Origin: JBBQWR01 sp038210495
GTDB taxonomy: Bacteria; Planctomycetota; Planctomycetia; Pirellulales; DATAWG01
DNA length: 64,000 nt
Assembly: GCA_038210495.1 (NCBI GenBank)
Contig: JBBQWR010000004.1
Coordinates: 1 to 64,000, forward strand
Direction: 5' to 3'
The first letter of the stretch is position 1; each line of letters starts with the position of its first letter. Below, in pieces: positions 51,017-60,373 of the stretch. Both the position numbers and the translations under genes were made by a program. The notes under the pieces were generated by a model that saw nothing but the letters and a program-made list of their open reading frames with translations, was not told the DNA's origin and did no database searches.

Positions 51017-52288
51017 ATGCCAACTGCTGTTAAGTTTCCCCTCACTCGCGAAACGATCGCCGGCGTCGGCGTACACGATCTGGCCAAGCAATTCGGCACG
51101 CCGACGTACATCTACGATGCGGCCAAGATCGTCGAGCGGATCGACGATCTGCGGGCGTTCGATCACATTCGCTACGCCCAAAAGGCCTGCTCCAATCTGG
51201 CCGTCCTCGATCTGATTAGGCGAAATGGGGTGCTGGTCGACGCCGTAAGCGCCGGGGAGATACGCCGGGCCCTGGCCGCCGGTTATTCGTCGCACGGCGA
51301 GCCGACGCCGATCATTTACACGGCCGATATCTTCGATCGCGAGGCGCTCGAACTAGTCGTCGAATTGGGCCTGCATGTGAATTGCGGCTCGCCCGACATG
51401 ATCGACCATTTGGCCGAGCGGGCGCCCGGCCGACGAATCACGCTCCGCATCAATCCGGGCTTCGGTCACGGTCACAGCCAAAAAACCAACACGGGGGGCG
51501 AGCAATCCAAGCACGGCATCTGGCATGAGCAGCTTGCCGAATGTTTGCGGCAGGCCGACGATGGCGGCCTGGAAATCACCGGCCTGCACATGCATATCGG
51601 CTCCGGCACCGATCTGGAGCATTTGCGCCATGTGTGCGACGCCATGGAGAAAGCGGCCCTTGAAGTCGGCCGGTCGTTGACGACGATCAGCGCGGGGGGT
51701 GGTCTGCCCGTGCCGTATCGCGAAACGCAGACCTACGTCGATCTGGCGGCTTATTTTGCCTTGTGGGACGCGACGCGCAAACGACTGGCCGAGGCATTTG
51801 GTCATCCCGTTTCGCTGGAGATCGAACCGGGGCGATTTTTGGTCGCCGAATCGGGCTATCTGATCACCGAGGTCCGGGCGATCAAGCAAATGGGGGGCAA
51901 TACGTTTTATCTCGTCGATGCCGGATTCAATAATCTGGCCCGGCCCATCCTGTACGGCGCTTATCACCCGATGTCGATCGCGGCCAAGAATCCGGCGCTC
52001 GGGCAGCGGCCGATTCGCGATGTCGTCGTGGGCGGCCCGCTTTGCGAGTCGGGCGATATCTTTACTCAAGAGGAGGGCGGATTCGTCTGCGCGCGGCCCT
52101 TACCGGCGGCTGAAGTCGGCGATATACTCGTGCTGGAAGTCGCTGGCGCCTATGGCTTTGTGATGGGCTCGAACTACAATTCCAAGCCGCTGGCCGCCGA
52201 AGTTCTTATATCGGCCGGCAGGGCGCAGCTTGTGCGTGCCCGGCAAACTTTCGAGGACCTGATTCGCGGCGAGCGAATCCCCTCGTAG
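51017..52288 (+). CDS. lysA: Diaminopimelate decarboxylase
   Basis: This is a PLP-dependent fold-III decarboxylase making lysine from meso-diaminopimelate. Seen are the PLP-lysine region HIRYAQKACSNLAVL, the motif ITGLHMHIGSGTDLEHL, the ISAGGGLPVPY loop, LEIEPGRFLVAESGYLITEV, and the active-site VGGPLCESGDIF with catalytic Cys. Length 423 residues. ATG 51017 fits the family start; the frame continues upstream to 50777 without similarity. The stop TAG lies on the edge of a palindromic repeat. Confidence 0.93.
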   Translation: MPTAVKFPLTRETIAGVGVHDLAKQFGTPTYIYDAAKIVERIDDLRAFDHIRYAQKACSNLAVLDLIRRNGVLVDAVSAGEIRRALAAGYSSHGEPTPIIYTADIFDREALELVVELGLHVNCGSPDMIDHLAERAPGRRITLRINPGFGHGHSQKTNTGGEQSKHGIWHEQLAECLRQADDGGLEITGLHMHIGSGTDLEHLRHVCDAMEKAALEVGRSLTTISAGGGLPVPYRETQTYVDLAAYFALWDATRKRLAEAFGHPVSLEIEPGRFLVAESGYLITEVRAIKQMGGNTFYLVDAGFNNLARPILYGAYHPMSIAAKNPALGQRPIRDVVVGGPLCESGDIFTQEEGGFVCARPLPAAEVGDILVLEVAGAYGFVMGSNYNSKPLAAEVLISAGRAQLVRARQTFEDLIRGERIPS

Positions 52289-52360
52289 GTCAGGCGTCCT
52301 GCCTGACATGCGTGCCAATTGCGTCACGATCCCACGAATGTCAGGCAAGATGCCTGACCT
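52286..52360. repeat. GTCAGGC palindrome after lysA
   Basis: The 21-base arms 52287-52307 and 52340-52360 (AGGTCAGGCGTCCTGCCTGA plus C, and its inverse) pair with two mismatches around a 32-base loop. It begins at the lysA stop codon and is related to the block at 39981-40134. Confidence 0.8.
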
Positions 52361-52471
52361 TGAGTTGGCGAATCGCCGATGGATTACTATGATTGGTGTG
52401 AATAGCGATTTCGATTACTGACTGAAAAAGCCGACATTCGGCGACGCGAATATAAGAAACGAGGTTGGTTC

Positions 52472-52867
52472 ATGGCCAAACAAGGGCCACGCAAAAAGCT
52501 GCCGAAAGAACTTGCTGTCATCAATGCCGACAATTGCACCGGCTGCGAGGCGTGCTTAGAGGTCTGCCCGGTTGATTGCATCATCAAGATCCAGCAGAAC
52601 GAAGGCATGCCCAACATGCAGAGTTGGTGCCAGATCGACCTGGAGCGGTGCGTCGGGTGTGAAGTCTGCGTCCACATCCCGCAGAAGAAGACGAATCCCT
52701 ACGAACTGACCGTCTGTCCTTGGGACGCGATCGAAATGGTGCCGACCGAACTGGTCGCGCAGTCGGTCGCCCAGATCGGTGGCCCCCCCCAATACATCTA
52801 CGAAAACTGGGACCGGCTCGTCGGCACAGCGCAATATCTCGCCGAACTAAAAGCCTCGACGGGATGA
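52472..52867 (+). CDS. Two-cluster 4Fe-4S ferredoxin with widened second motif
   Basis: The first cluster motif is regular: CTGCEACLEVCP. The second is CVGCEVC followed by 14 residues (VHIPQKKTNPYELT area) before the CP, instead of the usual three. The protein is 131 residues with a basic opening (KQGPRKKLPKELAV) and a carboxyl extension (YIYENWDRLVGTAQYLAEL). It carries electrons in the cytoplasm; partner enzymes are unknown. It stands between lysA and parB with no obvious operon. Ribosome-binding context (ACGAGG-like) lies upstream of ATG. Confidence 0.88.
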   Translation: MAKQGPRKKLPKELAVINADNCTGCEACLEVCPVDCIIKIQQNEGMPNMQSWCQIDLERCVGCEVCVHIPQKKTNPYELTVCPWDAIEMVPTELVAQSVAQIGGPPQYIYENWDRLVGTAQYLAELKASTG

Positions 52868-52880
52868 CGAAGCAGTTTCA

Positions 52881-52990
52881 GACAGGATTAGCAAGCTTGC
52901 CAGGATTGAATTTCGACGGCTTAGCCAGCAGATAAAAACCTCGGCGAAGCCGAAACAACCACTCCTGAAAATCCTGTCAATCCTGTCGAT
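52881..52990. repeat. CAGGATT repeats in opposite orientations
   Basis: A forward copy at 52881-52908 (GACAGGATTAGCAAGCTTGC then CAGGATTG) and a reverse copy at 52963-52990 (TCCTGAAAATCCTGTCAATC then CTGTCGAT) flank about 55 bases in the convergent gap between the ferredoxin and parB genes. Confidence 0.75.
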
Positions 52991-53013
52991 TTTTCCTCGT
53001 TGTGTTTTTTGTT

Positions 53014-54021
53014 TCATCCAGCCCGAGCGAGTTTTTCGGGGCCGATGAGATAGTCACGCAGCCGCTCGAATTCTTCGCTGCTGGCGAATAGGATCACGAT
53101 CTTGCCTCGGCCGCGGGCGGTTTCTTTTATCGCGACTTTGGTCCCGAGCGCTTGCCGAAGTTCTTGTTCCAGCGCGGCGACGTTTTGGCTGCGCGACCGA
53201 CCCTTCCTCGTTGGCGCGGAAGTTGTCGCCGCGCCGGGCGATTCGTTCGTCCCGTCGTGAGCCTGGATCATGTCTTGCACGATTTGCTCGGTCGCCCGAA
53301 CGCTGAGCCCCTCGACTTGAATGCGCTGGCAGAACGCCACTTGCTGCTCTTCGTCGCCCAAAGGCAGCAGCGCTCGGGCGTGGCCTTGCGTGACGACGCC
53401 GTCGCGAATCGCCTTCTGCACGGCGGCCGGCAATTCCAAAAGGCGAATTAAATTCGCGATCGTCGAGCGGTCGATGCTCAGTCGCTTCGCCAATTCTTCT
53501 TGCGTGCAGCCATATTGCTTCAGGTAATGCTCGAACGAAGCGGCTTTCTCCAGCGCGTTGAGATCCTTGCGCTGCAAGTTTTCGACGATCGCCAATTCGG
53601 CTAACTGACGGTCGTCGGCTTCGCGGACGATAACGGGCACTTCCGTCCAACCGGCCTGTGCCGCCGCGCGAAGGCGCCGCTCGCCGGCGATCAATTGATA
53701 CCGGTCGTCGACGCGACGAACCAGGAGGGGCTGAAGCAAGCCGTGCTCTTTAAGGCTATCTGCTAGCGATGCTAGCTCGGCGGCGTCGAATTCGCGCCGC
53801 GGTTGAAACGGATTTGGCTGAATGTCTTTGATGTTCAATTTCATCGGCCCTTCGGCCGGCGCCGCGGTGGCATGTGAAATTGCAGTCGGCTTTCCATCGC
53901 CGCCGGCGTCCCCTTCCGGCTGCGGCACATGCAGCGACAAATGATTGGACTTGGCCGGTTCGTTCAGCGAGCGGCCAAGCAGGGCTTCCAAGCCACGACC
54001 CAGGCGACGTTCTTTACTCAC
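53014..54021 (-). CDS. parB: Chromosome-partitioning protein ParB
   Basis: ParB binds parS sites, spreads along DNA using CTP and works with ParA in segregation. The opening RRLGRGLEALLGR is typical, as are NPFQPRREFDAAELASLADSLKEHGLLQPLLVR, the CTP-binding GERRLRAAAQAGW with AIVENLQRKDLNALEKA, and the helix-turn-helix TQEELAKRLSIDRSTIANLIRLL. The carboxyl dimerisation domain ends GPEKLARAG. Length 335. It overlaps the parA end by eight bases, and three parS sites lie upstream of parA. Confidence 0.97.
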   Translation of the reverse strand: MSKERRLGRGLEALLGRSLNEPAKSNHLSLHVPQPEGDAGGDGKPTAISHATAAPAEGPMKLNIKDIQPNPFQPRREFDAAELASLADSLKEHGLLQPLLVRRVDDRYQLIAGERRLRAAAQAGWTEVPVIVREADDRQLAELAIVENLQRKDLNALEKAASFEHYLKQYGCTQEELAKRLSIDRSTIANLIRLLELPAAVQKAIRDGVVTQGHARALLPLGDEEQQVAFCQRIQVEGLSVRATEQIVQDMIQAHDGTNESPGAATTSAPTRKGRSRSQNVAALEQELRQALGTKVAIKETARGRGKIVILFASSEEFERLRDYLIGPEKLARAG

Positions 54022-54760
54022 GGTTCAATACCTCCATGCATAGTTCGACATACGCGAACGCTCCTCGACTGCGAGGAGCATAGTCCAGCACGGACAGGCC
54101 GTGACTGGGCGCCTCGGAGACCGCAACGTCGCGCGGGATGATTGTGCAATACACGATCTCACCAAAAAAGTCGCGGACTTCCTTTTCCACTTCGTGCGTC
54201 AACTCAAGCGCGTGGTCGTACATCGTCAGCACGATCCCACCGAATTGCAGCCGGCCCTGATGCTCGTCCATCACTTGGCGAATCACCTCGATCATTTGGG
54301 CGAGCCCTTCCATCGCAAAATACTCGCACTGAATCGGCATGATGACTTCGGTCGAGCTGGCCAGCGCCGTGCGCGTCAATTGTCCCAGCGACGGAGGGCA
54401 ATCGATCAGCACATGGTCGTACGAAGCCATGCCCGTGGCCAAATGATGCTCGAGCGTGGCCGCGTCGTTCTGCGGCGCCCGGGCGAGTGCTTCGATATCC
54501 TTGAAACTGCGGCTGCCGGGAAGTAGCTCCAAATTTGCGACGGATGTCTGACGGAGCGATTCTTTGAGCGGCAGTCGCGAGACGAGCGGATGGCTATCGG
54601 TGGGCCGCTGGCCGAGTCCCGTGGTGGCGTTGCACTGAGGATCGAGATCGACGAGCAAAGTGCGCGAGCCGGCTTTGGCCAACCCGGCCGCCAAATTGAC
54701 GGCTGTGGTGGTTTTGCCAACGCCTCCCTTCTGATTGGCGACGCACAAAATGCGGCCCAT
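54014..54760 (-). CDS. parA: Chromosome-partitioning ATPase ParA/Soj
   Basis: This deviant-Walker ATPase begins RILCVANQKGGVGKTTTAVN (KGGVGKT motif), with LLVDLDPQCNATTGLG, a VLIDCPPSLGQLTRTAL switch and an EYFAMEGLAQM stretch typical of Soj. It ends SHGLSVLDYAPRSRGAFAYVELCMEVLNRE. Length 248 residues from ATG 54760. It binds DNA non-specifically in the ATP state and moves ParB-parS complexes. It is translated together with parB. Confidence 0.97.
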   Translation of the reverse strand: MGRILCVANQKGGVGKTTTAVNLAAGLAKAGSRTLLVDLDPQCNATTGLGQRPTDSHPLVSRLPLKESLRQTSVANLELLPGSRSFKDIEALARAPQNDAATLEHHLATGMASYDHVLIDCPPSLGQLTRTALASSTEVIMPIQCEYFAMEGLAQMIEVIRQVMDEHQGRLQFGGIVLTMYDHALELTHEVEKEVRDFFGEIVYCTIIPRDVAVSEAPSHGLSVLDYAPRSRGAFAYVELCMEVLNRE

Positions 54761-54952
54761 GGCGCACGGATCGGTTGTGAACGAAGACAGTTTCAGCGCG
54801 GCGAGATTGTATCCGCGTAAGGCCAAAATCGGGAATGGCAATCAGAGCGGCGAGAATATCGCGTTGGAGCCGTGTACGAAATAAGCGGTGAGTTGACGCG
54901 ACGAGACGGACGCGATTAATTAGTGCGAGGCTCTAGCGAACTGTGCCTGCCG

Positions 54953-54968
54953 CGTTTCACGTGGAACG
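54953..54968. promoter_or_regulatory. parS site 1
   Basis: CGTTTCACGTGGAACG closely matches the palindromic parS consensus TGTTNCACGTGNAACA and lies upstream of parA. Confidence 0.9.
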
Positions 54969-54989
54969 CTATAGAAAGCCACGTTTGCC

Positions 54990-55005
54990 CGTTCCACGTG
55001 AAACA
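54990..55005. promoter_or_regulatory. parS site 2
   Basis: CGTTCCACGTGAAACA, 37 bases from site 1; a near-perfect parS. Confidence 0.92.
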
Positions 55006-55039
55006 CGCAGCTTGAAAAGCCGTCGCCATCCGCGTAGCC

Positions 55040-55055
55040 GGTTCCACGTGAAACG
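55040..55055. promoter_or_regulatory. parS site 3
   Basis: GGTTCCACGTGAAACG, 50 bases from site 2. Three sites in about 100 bases form a local ParB nucleation zone. Confidence 0.9.
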
Positions 55056-55096
55056 TGAACCGCATGAAAAACGATCTGGCGTGCTATTTCAGCGAG

Positions 55097-56401
55097 CTAC
55101 TCCAGCGGGTTGATCACGAGTCCGCTGAGCAGCTTCGGATAGAAATAGGTGCTCTTGGCCGGCATCCGCTCGCCGTGCTGACTAATAACGCGAATGTGCT
55201 CGACCGTCGCCGGCATCACTAGGGCCGCGAGCGGATACTCGCCGGTCTCCAAGCCTTCGACGACCTCGTCGACGAGGTGAACATAGTTCGGCTTCGGCAG
55301 GTCCTTCGCGCCCAGCAGCGTGTCCATAACCAGCCGGTGCAGCAAGGCGACTCCCAGGCCCTGCCAATCGGCCGTGTGATCGCTGGCCACCTCGGTCATT
55401 CGCTTGTGTCCGGCGTCGGTAAGCCGGCCAACGATCCACCGCTGGTCCGCTTGGGTGAACAGCCCAATGTCGCCTTGATCGCCCGAGGTTTCGATCTCTT
55501 CCCAAATCGCGTTGGCCAAATCGGCGCCTTCGCCAGCCACCCGCGTGCTGAAAAATGGATTGAGCTTCGCGGTCAGGTCGCCGGAGGTCATCGCCGGCAA
55601 CCCGCGGAACAGGCGATGCGTCGGCAAGACGATCAGGCCGGGATCGCTCATGGCAATGAACATCATCAGCACAAAATTCGCCGGATGATTCGGCGGCAGC
55701 GGACCTTGGGCGGCGATCAACTCGTCCCGGTAGTTGCAAGCTGTCTCATACCGGTGATGCCCGTCGGCGATGAATACCGGCTGAGGCCCGACGACGCCGG
55801 AGATCCGCGCGGCGAGTCCCACGTCGGTCAAAGGCCACATTCGATGCACGACCCCCAAGTGATCGGCTGCCTCGAGCGGCGGCTGCGAAGCGATCGCCTT
55901 TTCGAGCAGCGCATTGGCGGCGCCGGCCGGATCGGGATACAAACCAAAGATCTGACTTAGGTTCGCTTGGCAGGCCCGCGTGAGCAGCAGCCGGTCTTGC
56001 TTCGGGCCGGACATCGTTTCTTCGTGCGGGTAGATGCGACCCTCGCCGAACCGTTCGAGGCGGCAGCGGGCCATGAATCCGCGGCGCGTGACCTCCCGAT
56101 CGCCGTCGCGAAAAATCTGCTGGTAGGCATAAATGGCCGGCTGCGGCTCCGACATCAAAACCCCTTCGCTCCGCCAGTTCTTGAGAAACTTGCCCGCGCG
56201 GGAATATCGATTCGTGCTAGCGTCGTCCCCCGGCTCGTCGCGATTGAGGATCAGCCGGATGACGTTCGCCGGGTGGGCCCTATAAAGCTGATCCTGGAGT
56301 TCGGGACCGATCACGTCGTACGGCGGGGCAACGACCTGCGATAGTGAGCCGATATGCTTGAGATCGTAGCGAAGACCGCGAAAAGCTTGGATGTCTGCCA
56401 T
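55097..56401 (-). CDS. DUF1015 family protein
   Basis: From ATG 56401 the protein opens MADIQAFRGLRYDLKHIG, then VVAPPYDVIGPELQ, both typical of the DUF1015 family. Further landmarks are RIYPHEETMSGPKQDRLLLTRA, FIADGHHRYETACNYRDEL, MMFIAMSDPGLIVLPTHRLF and a closing STYFYPKLLSGLVI. Length 434 residues, the usual size; cytoplasmic. The conserved His and Asp residues (DGHHRYET) suggest a metal or nucleotide site. The biochemical role is not established. The next gene upstream on the same strand is ahcY, but a repeat separates them. Confidence 0.9.
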   Translation of the reverse strand: MADIQAFRGLRYDLKHIGSLSQVVAPPYDVIGPELQDQLYRAHPANVIRLILNRDEPGDDASTNRYSRAGKFLKNWRSEGVLMSEPQPAIYAYQQIFRDGDREVTRRGFMARCRLERFGEGRIYPHEETMSGPKQDRLLLTRACQANLSQIFGLYPDPAGAANALLEKAIASQPPLEAADHLGVVHRMWPLTDVGLAARISGVVGPQPVFIADGHHRYETACNYRDELIAAQGPLPPNHPANFVLMMFIAMSDPGLIVLPTHRLFRGLPAMTSGDLTAKLNPFFSTRVAGEGADLANAIWEEIETSGDQGDIGLFTQADQRWIVGRLTDAGHKRMTEVASDHTADWQGLGVALLHRLVMDTLLGAKDLPKPNYVHLVDEVVEGLETGEYPLAALVMPATVEHIRVISQHGERMPAKSTYFYPKLLSGLVINPLE

Positions 56402-56444
56402 GGCGTATTGTGAGGATATCGGGGGTTCGAGTATCGAATAAAAT

Positions 56445-56534
56445 AGAGCCGCGCACGACCTAGAGCCGCGCACGGCAGTAAGCGGAGATTTGTCGAAACG
56501 ACGCCTAAACCGCTTACTTACGTGCGCGGCTCTA
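56445..56534. repeat. AGAGCCGCGCACG inverted-repeat element
   Basis: The arms 56461-56485 (TAGAGCCGCGCACGGCAGTA plus AGCGG) and 56510-56534 pair with about two mismatches over 25 bases around a 24-base loop. A partial extra arm lies at 56445-56457. Between ahcY and the DUF1015 gene. Confidence 0.85.
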
Positions 56535-56545
56535 ACGGCAATCGC

Positions 56546-57859
56546 TTAGTAGCGATAATAGTCCGGCTTGAACGGCCCTTCGGCCGGGATGCCGAGATAC
56601 TCGGCCTGGGCTTTGGACAGCGTCGTCAACTTCACGCCGAGCTTTTCGAGGTGCAGACGGGCGACTTCTTCGTCCATCTTCTTGGGCATGACGTGGACGC
56701 CGACCGGGAACTGATCGGTGTCGTTCCAAAGGGCGATCTGAGCCATCACTTGATTGGTGAAGCTGCTCGACATGACGAACGACGGGTGGCCCGTCGCACA
56801 CCCGAGATTCACGAGCCGACCTTCGGCGAGCAGCAAGACCGAATGCCCGTCGGCGAACGTGTACCGATCGACCTGGGGCTTGATTTCGAGCTTCTTGATT
56901 CCCTTATGGGTGTTCAACCAAGCGACATCGATCTCCAGATCGAAGTGGCCGATGTTGCAGACGATCGCGTCGTTGGGCATGACCTGCAAATGCTTGCCGA
57001 GGATGATGTCGCGGCAACCGGTCGCGGTCACGAAGATATTGCCCCGCGCGGCCGCGTCGTCCATTGTCGTGACTTCATAGCCTTCCATCGCTGCTTGCAG
57101 CGCGTTGATGGGGTCGACCTCGGTCACGATCACTCGGGCGCCGAGCGATTTCATGGCGTGGGCGCAGCCCTTGCCGACGTCGCCGTAGCCGGCCACGACG
57201 ACCACTTTGCCGGCGACCATGATGTCCGTGGCCCGCTTGATGCCGTCGGCCAGCGATTCGCGGCAGCCGTAAAGATTGTCGAACTTGCTCTTGGTGACCG
57301 AATCGTTGACGTTGATCGCCGGCACCTTGAGCTCGCCCCGGGCGTGCATCTGATACAAGCGGTGAACGCCTGTGGTCGTTTCCTCCGACAGACCGCGTAT
57401 TCCGGTCAGCAGCTCGGGATATTTCTGATGGACTATCGCCGTCAGATCGCCGCCGTCATCCAGAATCATGTTTAGCGGCTTGCCATCGGCGAAGAAAAGC
57501 GTCTGCTCGATGCACCAATCGAACTCTTCGTTGGTCATTCCTTTCCAAGCATAAACGGGCACGCCGGTCTCGGCGATCGCCGCCGCGGCGTGATCTTGCG
57601 TGGAGAAGATGTTACAGCTGCTCCAAGTGACTTGAGCGCCAAGCTCGGCGAGCGTCTCAATGAGCACGGCCGTCTGGATCGTCATGTGCAAGCATCCAGC
57701 GATCCGTGCGCCAACTAGCGGTTTGGAGGCGGCGTATTTTTTTCGCAGAGACATCAAGCCGGGCATTTCATTCTCGGCCAGCATGATCTCCTTGCGGCCC
57801 CAGGCGGCTAGCGACAAATCGGCGACTTTATAGGACAGCCGGGTCTCAACTTGTGACAC
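56546..57859 (-). CDS. ahcY: Adenosylhomocysteinase
   Basis: SAH hydrolase splits S-adenosylhomocysteine into homocysteine and adenosine, using NAD, and keeps methylation going. Seen are ARIAGCLHMTIQTAVLIETL, SSCNIFSTQDHAAAAIA, NDSVTKSKFDNLYGCRESL, the NAD-binding VVVAGYGDVGKGCA, and the carboxyl end KPDYYRY characteristic of the family. Length 437 residues, GTG start. No SAH riboswitch could be recognised in the gap upstream. trpF lies beyond that gap on the same strand. Confidence 0.97.
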   Translation of the reverse strand: MSQVETRLSYKVADLSLAAWGRKEIMLAENEMPGLMSLRKKYAASKPLVGARIAGCLHMTIQTAVLIETLAELGAQVTWSSCNIFSTQDHAAAAIAETGVPVYAWKGMTNEEFDWCIEQTLFFADGKPLNMILDDGGDLTAIVHQKYPELLTGIRGLSEETTTGVHRLYQMHARGELKVPAINVNDSVTKSKFDNLYGCRESLADGIKRATDIMVAGKVVVVAGYGDVGKGCAHAMKSLGARVIVTEVDPINALQAAMEGYEVTTMDDAAARGNIFVTATGCRDIILGKHLQVMPNDAIVCNIGHFDLEIDVAWLNTHKGIKKLEIKPQVDRYTFADGHSVLLLAEGRLVNLGCATGHPSFVMSSSFTNQVMAQIALWNDTDQFPVGVHVMPKKMDEEVARLHLEKLGVKLTTLSKAQAEYLGIPAEGPFKPDYYRY

Positions 57860-58073
57860 AACATACTCCAGGAAAAGAGGTTAAGACATTCTTTAACGTG
57901 TCGATTCAGGTCGGCGACATCGGTAAGTATAGCGATTCTAGACCTCGCCGCGAAGTAGGTTCGCCGTGCTAAACATTACCGTAAGCATGAGATATGACTT
58001 AACGACGATCGACATGGCAAGATCAAATCGATGATGCTAGCTGCTAGCAGTAGTAGCGAGGATGTCGAAGGCT

Positions 58074-58739
58074 TCACATGTTCGCGAACGCATCTTGAGC
58101 GGCGCGAACGAAGCGATCGACTTGCTCGGCGTCTTTGCGCCCCGGTGCATATTCGACACCGCTCGCGACATCGACTGCCGCTGGTCGCAGCACGGCGATC
58201 GCCTCGCACACATTGTCGGGCGTCAGTCCGCCGGCGAGAACAATTCGCGTGCCCGGAAGCGGACTGTTTTCCAATTCACGAGCGAGTTTTGGCCAATCGA
58301 TCTTGTGACCCGTGCCGCCGTATTCGCCCGGTTGATTGGCATCGAGCAAAATGTGTTTCAGCGGGTGGCCTAGTTTTTCTGTTTGCTCCAAAAATTCGAC
58401 GACAGGTTTCAAGCCATCGGACGAAATGCGGAATGCCTTCATCACCGGTCGATCGCCGAGCTGCGCGACATAGTCGGGCGTTTCATCGCCGGCCAATTGG
58501 ATCAAATTAAGCGGCAAGGAGTCGAACGTGCGACAGACTTGTTGAACCGTCGCATTCACGAACACGCCCACGACGCAGACGTTCGCCGGAGCACACGCGG
58601 CGACGGCGGGGGCGAATCGCGGCGGCAAATAGCGCTTGCTTCCCTCGAAGAAATTGAGGCCGATCGCATCGGCGCCGATCGCCGCGGCGACGATCGCATC
58701 GGGCCGATGCGTGATCCCGCAGATTTTGATTTGGAACAT
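58074..58739 (-). CDS. trpF: Phosphoribosylanthranilate isomerase
   Basis: TrpF catalyses the third-last stage of tryptophan synthesis. The TIM-barrel shows MFQIKICGITHRPDA (catalytic Cys), GADAIGLNFFEGSKRYL, LNLIQLAGDETPDYV, HILLDANQPGEYGGTGHKID (catalytic Asp) and VLAGGLTPDNVCEAI. Length 221. ATG 58739 is preferred. No other trp genes are nearby, a common scatter in planctomycetes. The divergent neighbour at 58971 is an exopolysaccharide-type gene. Confidence 0.93.
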   Translation of the reverse strand: MFQIKICGITHRPDAIVAAAIGADAIGLNFFEGSKRYLPPRFAPAVAACAPANVCVVGVFVNATVQQVCRTFDSLPLNLIQLAGDETPDYVAQLGDRPVMKAFRISSDGLKPVVEFLEQTEKLGHPLKHILLDANQPGEYGGTGHKIDWPKLARELENSPLPGTRIVLAGGLTPDNVCEAIAVLRPAAVDVASGVEYAPGRKDAEQVDRFVRAAQDAFANM

Positions 58740-58970
58740 CGTTGCATTATAACCTCCGTGCCGGCGGATCGACCATTTCCCATTGAATGCAACACGCGGC
58801 GCGTATCGCCCATTCGGGTCCTGTCGTCCAAGGGTCGGCTGCTCATCGCGGCAATCTGGGGCGTCGATAGTACTCAGCAAGACGGTATCGATTACGGACA
58901 GTTTGCGTCGCGATTTCTCGCTTGTCGCGATCGAGATGACGGATCACGTTTCTTGCTGCGATGGTTGGCC

Positions 58971-60098
58971 ATGCGCGAAAATCTGAGCTGGGACGACTCC
59001 GCCCGCTGGGGCCGCCGGATCTATGTCTTCGGCGTCACCGCGGCCGCGATTTTTTTCGTCGGCCTGCTGGTCTCGTCGATCGTGGCGGCCAATCCGCGGC
59101 GAGCTGATCTTCCGCAACCGTCCGATATGTCGATCGCGGAAAATCCAGCCGAAAGATTGCCCTGGGGAATGCTCCAAGCGATCCGCAAGGACGTCGTCCG
59201 AAGCCGTCGCCGACTGGAGCTCGCCGAGAACGATTTGTTTCAATTCTTGAATCAACGGTTCTTGGCAGTCCGGGAAACGTCGATCGTTCCGATCGGTTCG
59301 CCGCCAGTCGCGATTCAATTGTCGACCGTCGAACCGGCGCCGGTGGATCCGAAATGGGCCGAGCTGGAAAATGAGCTGACCAGCGCCCAGCGGCATCGAT
59401 CCGACCTATTAAAAACGATGCAGCCCTTGCATCCCGAGGTCGAGCGTCTGGACCTATCCATCGCGGAGCTTCGGCAAAAGCTGGAGCAAAAGCCGGTAAC
59501 GGCTGGGACGTCGCCAGCGTCGCTCGCGCAGGCGCCGGTTGCGGAATCAGCCCCGACGGTCGTCCGCCCATCGAACGTGAGCGAAGAGGCAGCACGCGCC
59601 GCATATCAGCGGTTGCTCGTCGCGGCTGGTCGTGGCCGGACCAAATATGAAGCTGCGATGGAGCGCGAACGGCAGGCGTATGGGGAATTTGGAGCCGCGT
59701 TCGAAATGGCCACCCGCCTGGAAACGTCCAGGCCGATCGAGATTGCGGAACCTGAAGTCGCGCCGGCGCCCATGGGGCCGATCTCTCTGGTCGCTCTCGC
59801 GATTGGCATGTTGGCCGCCATCTGCGTGCGCCGGATCGCTCCGACCTATCGCGCCGTCCGAGAAATTGAGGAATCGCTGAAGGTCCCCGTGCTCGCCACG
59901 CTCAGCCCGGCGATATCCATGCGCAGGGGAGCCGGCGCGATGGCGGCGCCGGCCACGCTTGATCCGGCGTGGGTTCGTCACGGCGTATCGTGCAGCCAGT
60001 TCCTACTAGCGATCGCCGTGGGCATCGTGCTTGTGCTGGCAATCGTCGATCAGCCAACGTTGCGTCACTTGATTAAGCCGCTATCGGAAATCATGTAA
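58971..60098 (+). CDS. Wzz-like chain-length-determinant protein
   Basis: The architecture is that of a polysaccharide co-polymerase: an amino membrane helix (IYVFGVTAAAIFFVGLLVSSIVAA), a long periplasmic coiled-coil region with LLKTMQPLHPEVERLDLSIAELRQKL (the HPEVxRL phrase is typical), and helices near the carboxyl end (ISLVALAIGMLAAICVRRIAP and FLLAIAVGIVLVLAIV). Such proteins set sugar chain length in capsule or EPS export. The amino Wzz domain itself is weak. ATG 58971; earlier frame overlaps trpF. Followed by an ExeA-type ATPase and a CpsD-like protein, consistent with an EPS locus. Confidence 0.6.
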   Translation: MRENLSWDDSARWGRRIYVFGVTAAAIFFVGLLVSSIVAANPRRADLPQPSDMSIAENPAERLPWGMLQAIRKDVVRSRRRLELAENDLFQFLNQRFLAVRETSIVPIGSPPVAIQLSTVEPAPVDPKWAELENELTSAQRHRSDLLKTMQPLHPEVERLDLSIAELRQKLEQKPVTAGTSPASLAQAPVAESAPTVVRPSNVSEEAARAAYQRLLVAAGRGRTKYEAAMERERQAYGEFGAAFEMATRLETSRPIEIAEPEVAPAPMGPISLVALAIGMLAAICVRRIAPTYRAVREIEESLKVPVLATLSPAISMRRGAGAMAAPATLDPAWVRHGVSCSQFLLAIAVGIVLVLAIVDQPTLRHLIKPLSEIM

Positions 60099-60373
60099 AT
60101 CCTTGTTGGCAGGTCGTTCCTAAACACCCCAACTTCGCGGTCCTTCCGCTCCGCTTGAATTAAAATTTTGTGGCGATCCGGTTTCTCGGCGTCGGGATGG
60201 AGTCGATTGCAGTCGCGCGCCGACTTAAGGGGATGACGCGACGTGGGCGGCGCTGGCGAATGATTCTGCTGGCGCCGAACGATTGATTCGGTTGGCGGAT
60301 CGTCGCGGACAGCACGATTGATCGCAGATCCCATTCCCTTGCTTCCGCCGTTGGCTTTGAGGGCTTTTAGGTG

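Noticed and set aside
57860..58073. Possible SAH riboswitch before ahcY
   Set aside because: No conserved SAH riboswitch core could be read; the gap is short and unstructured by eye.
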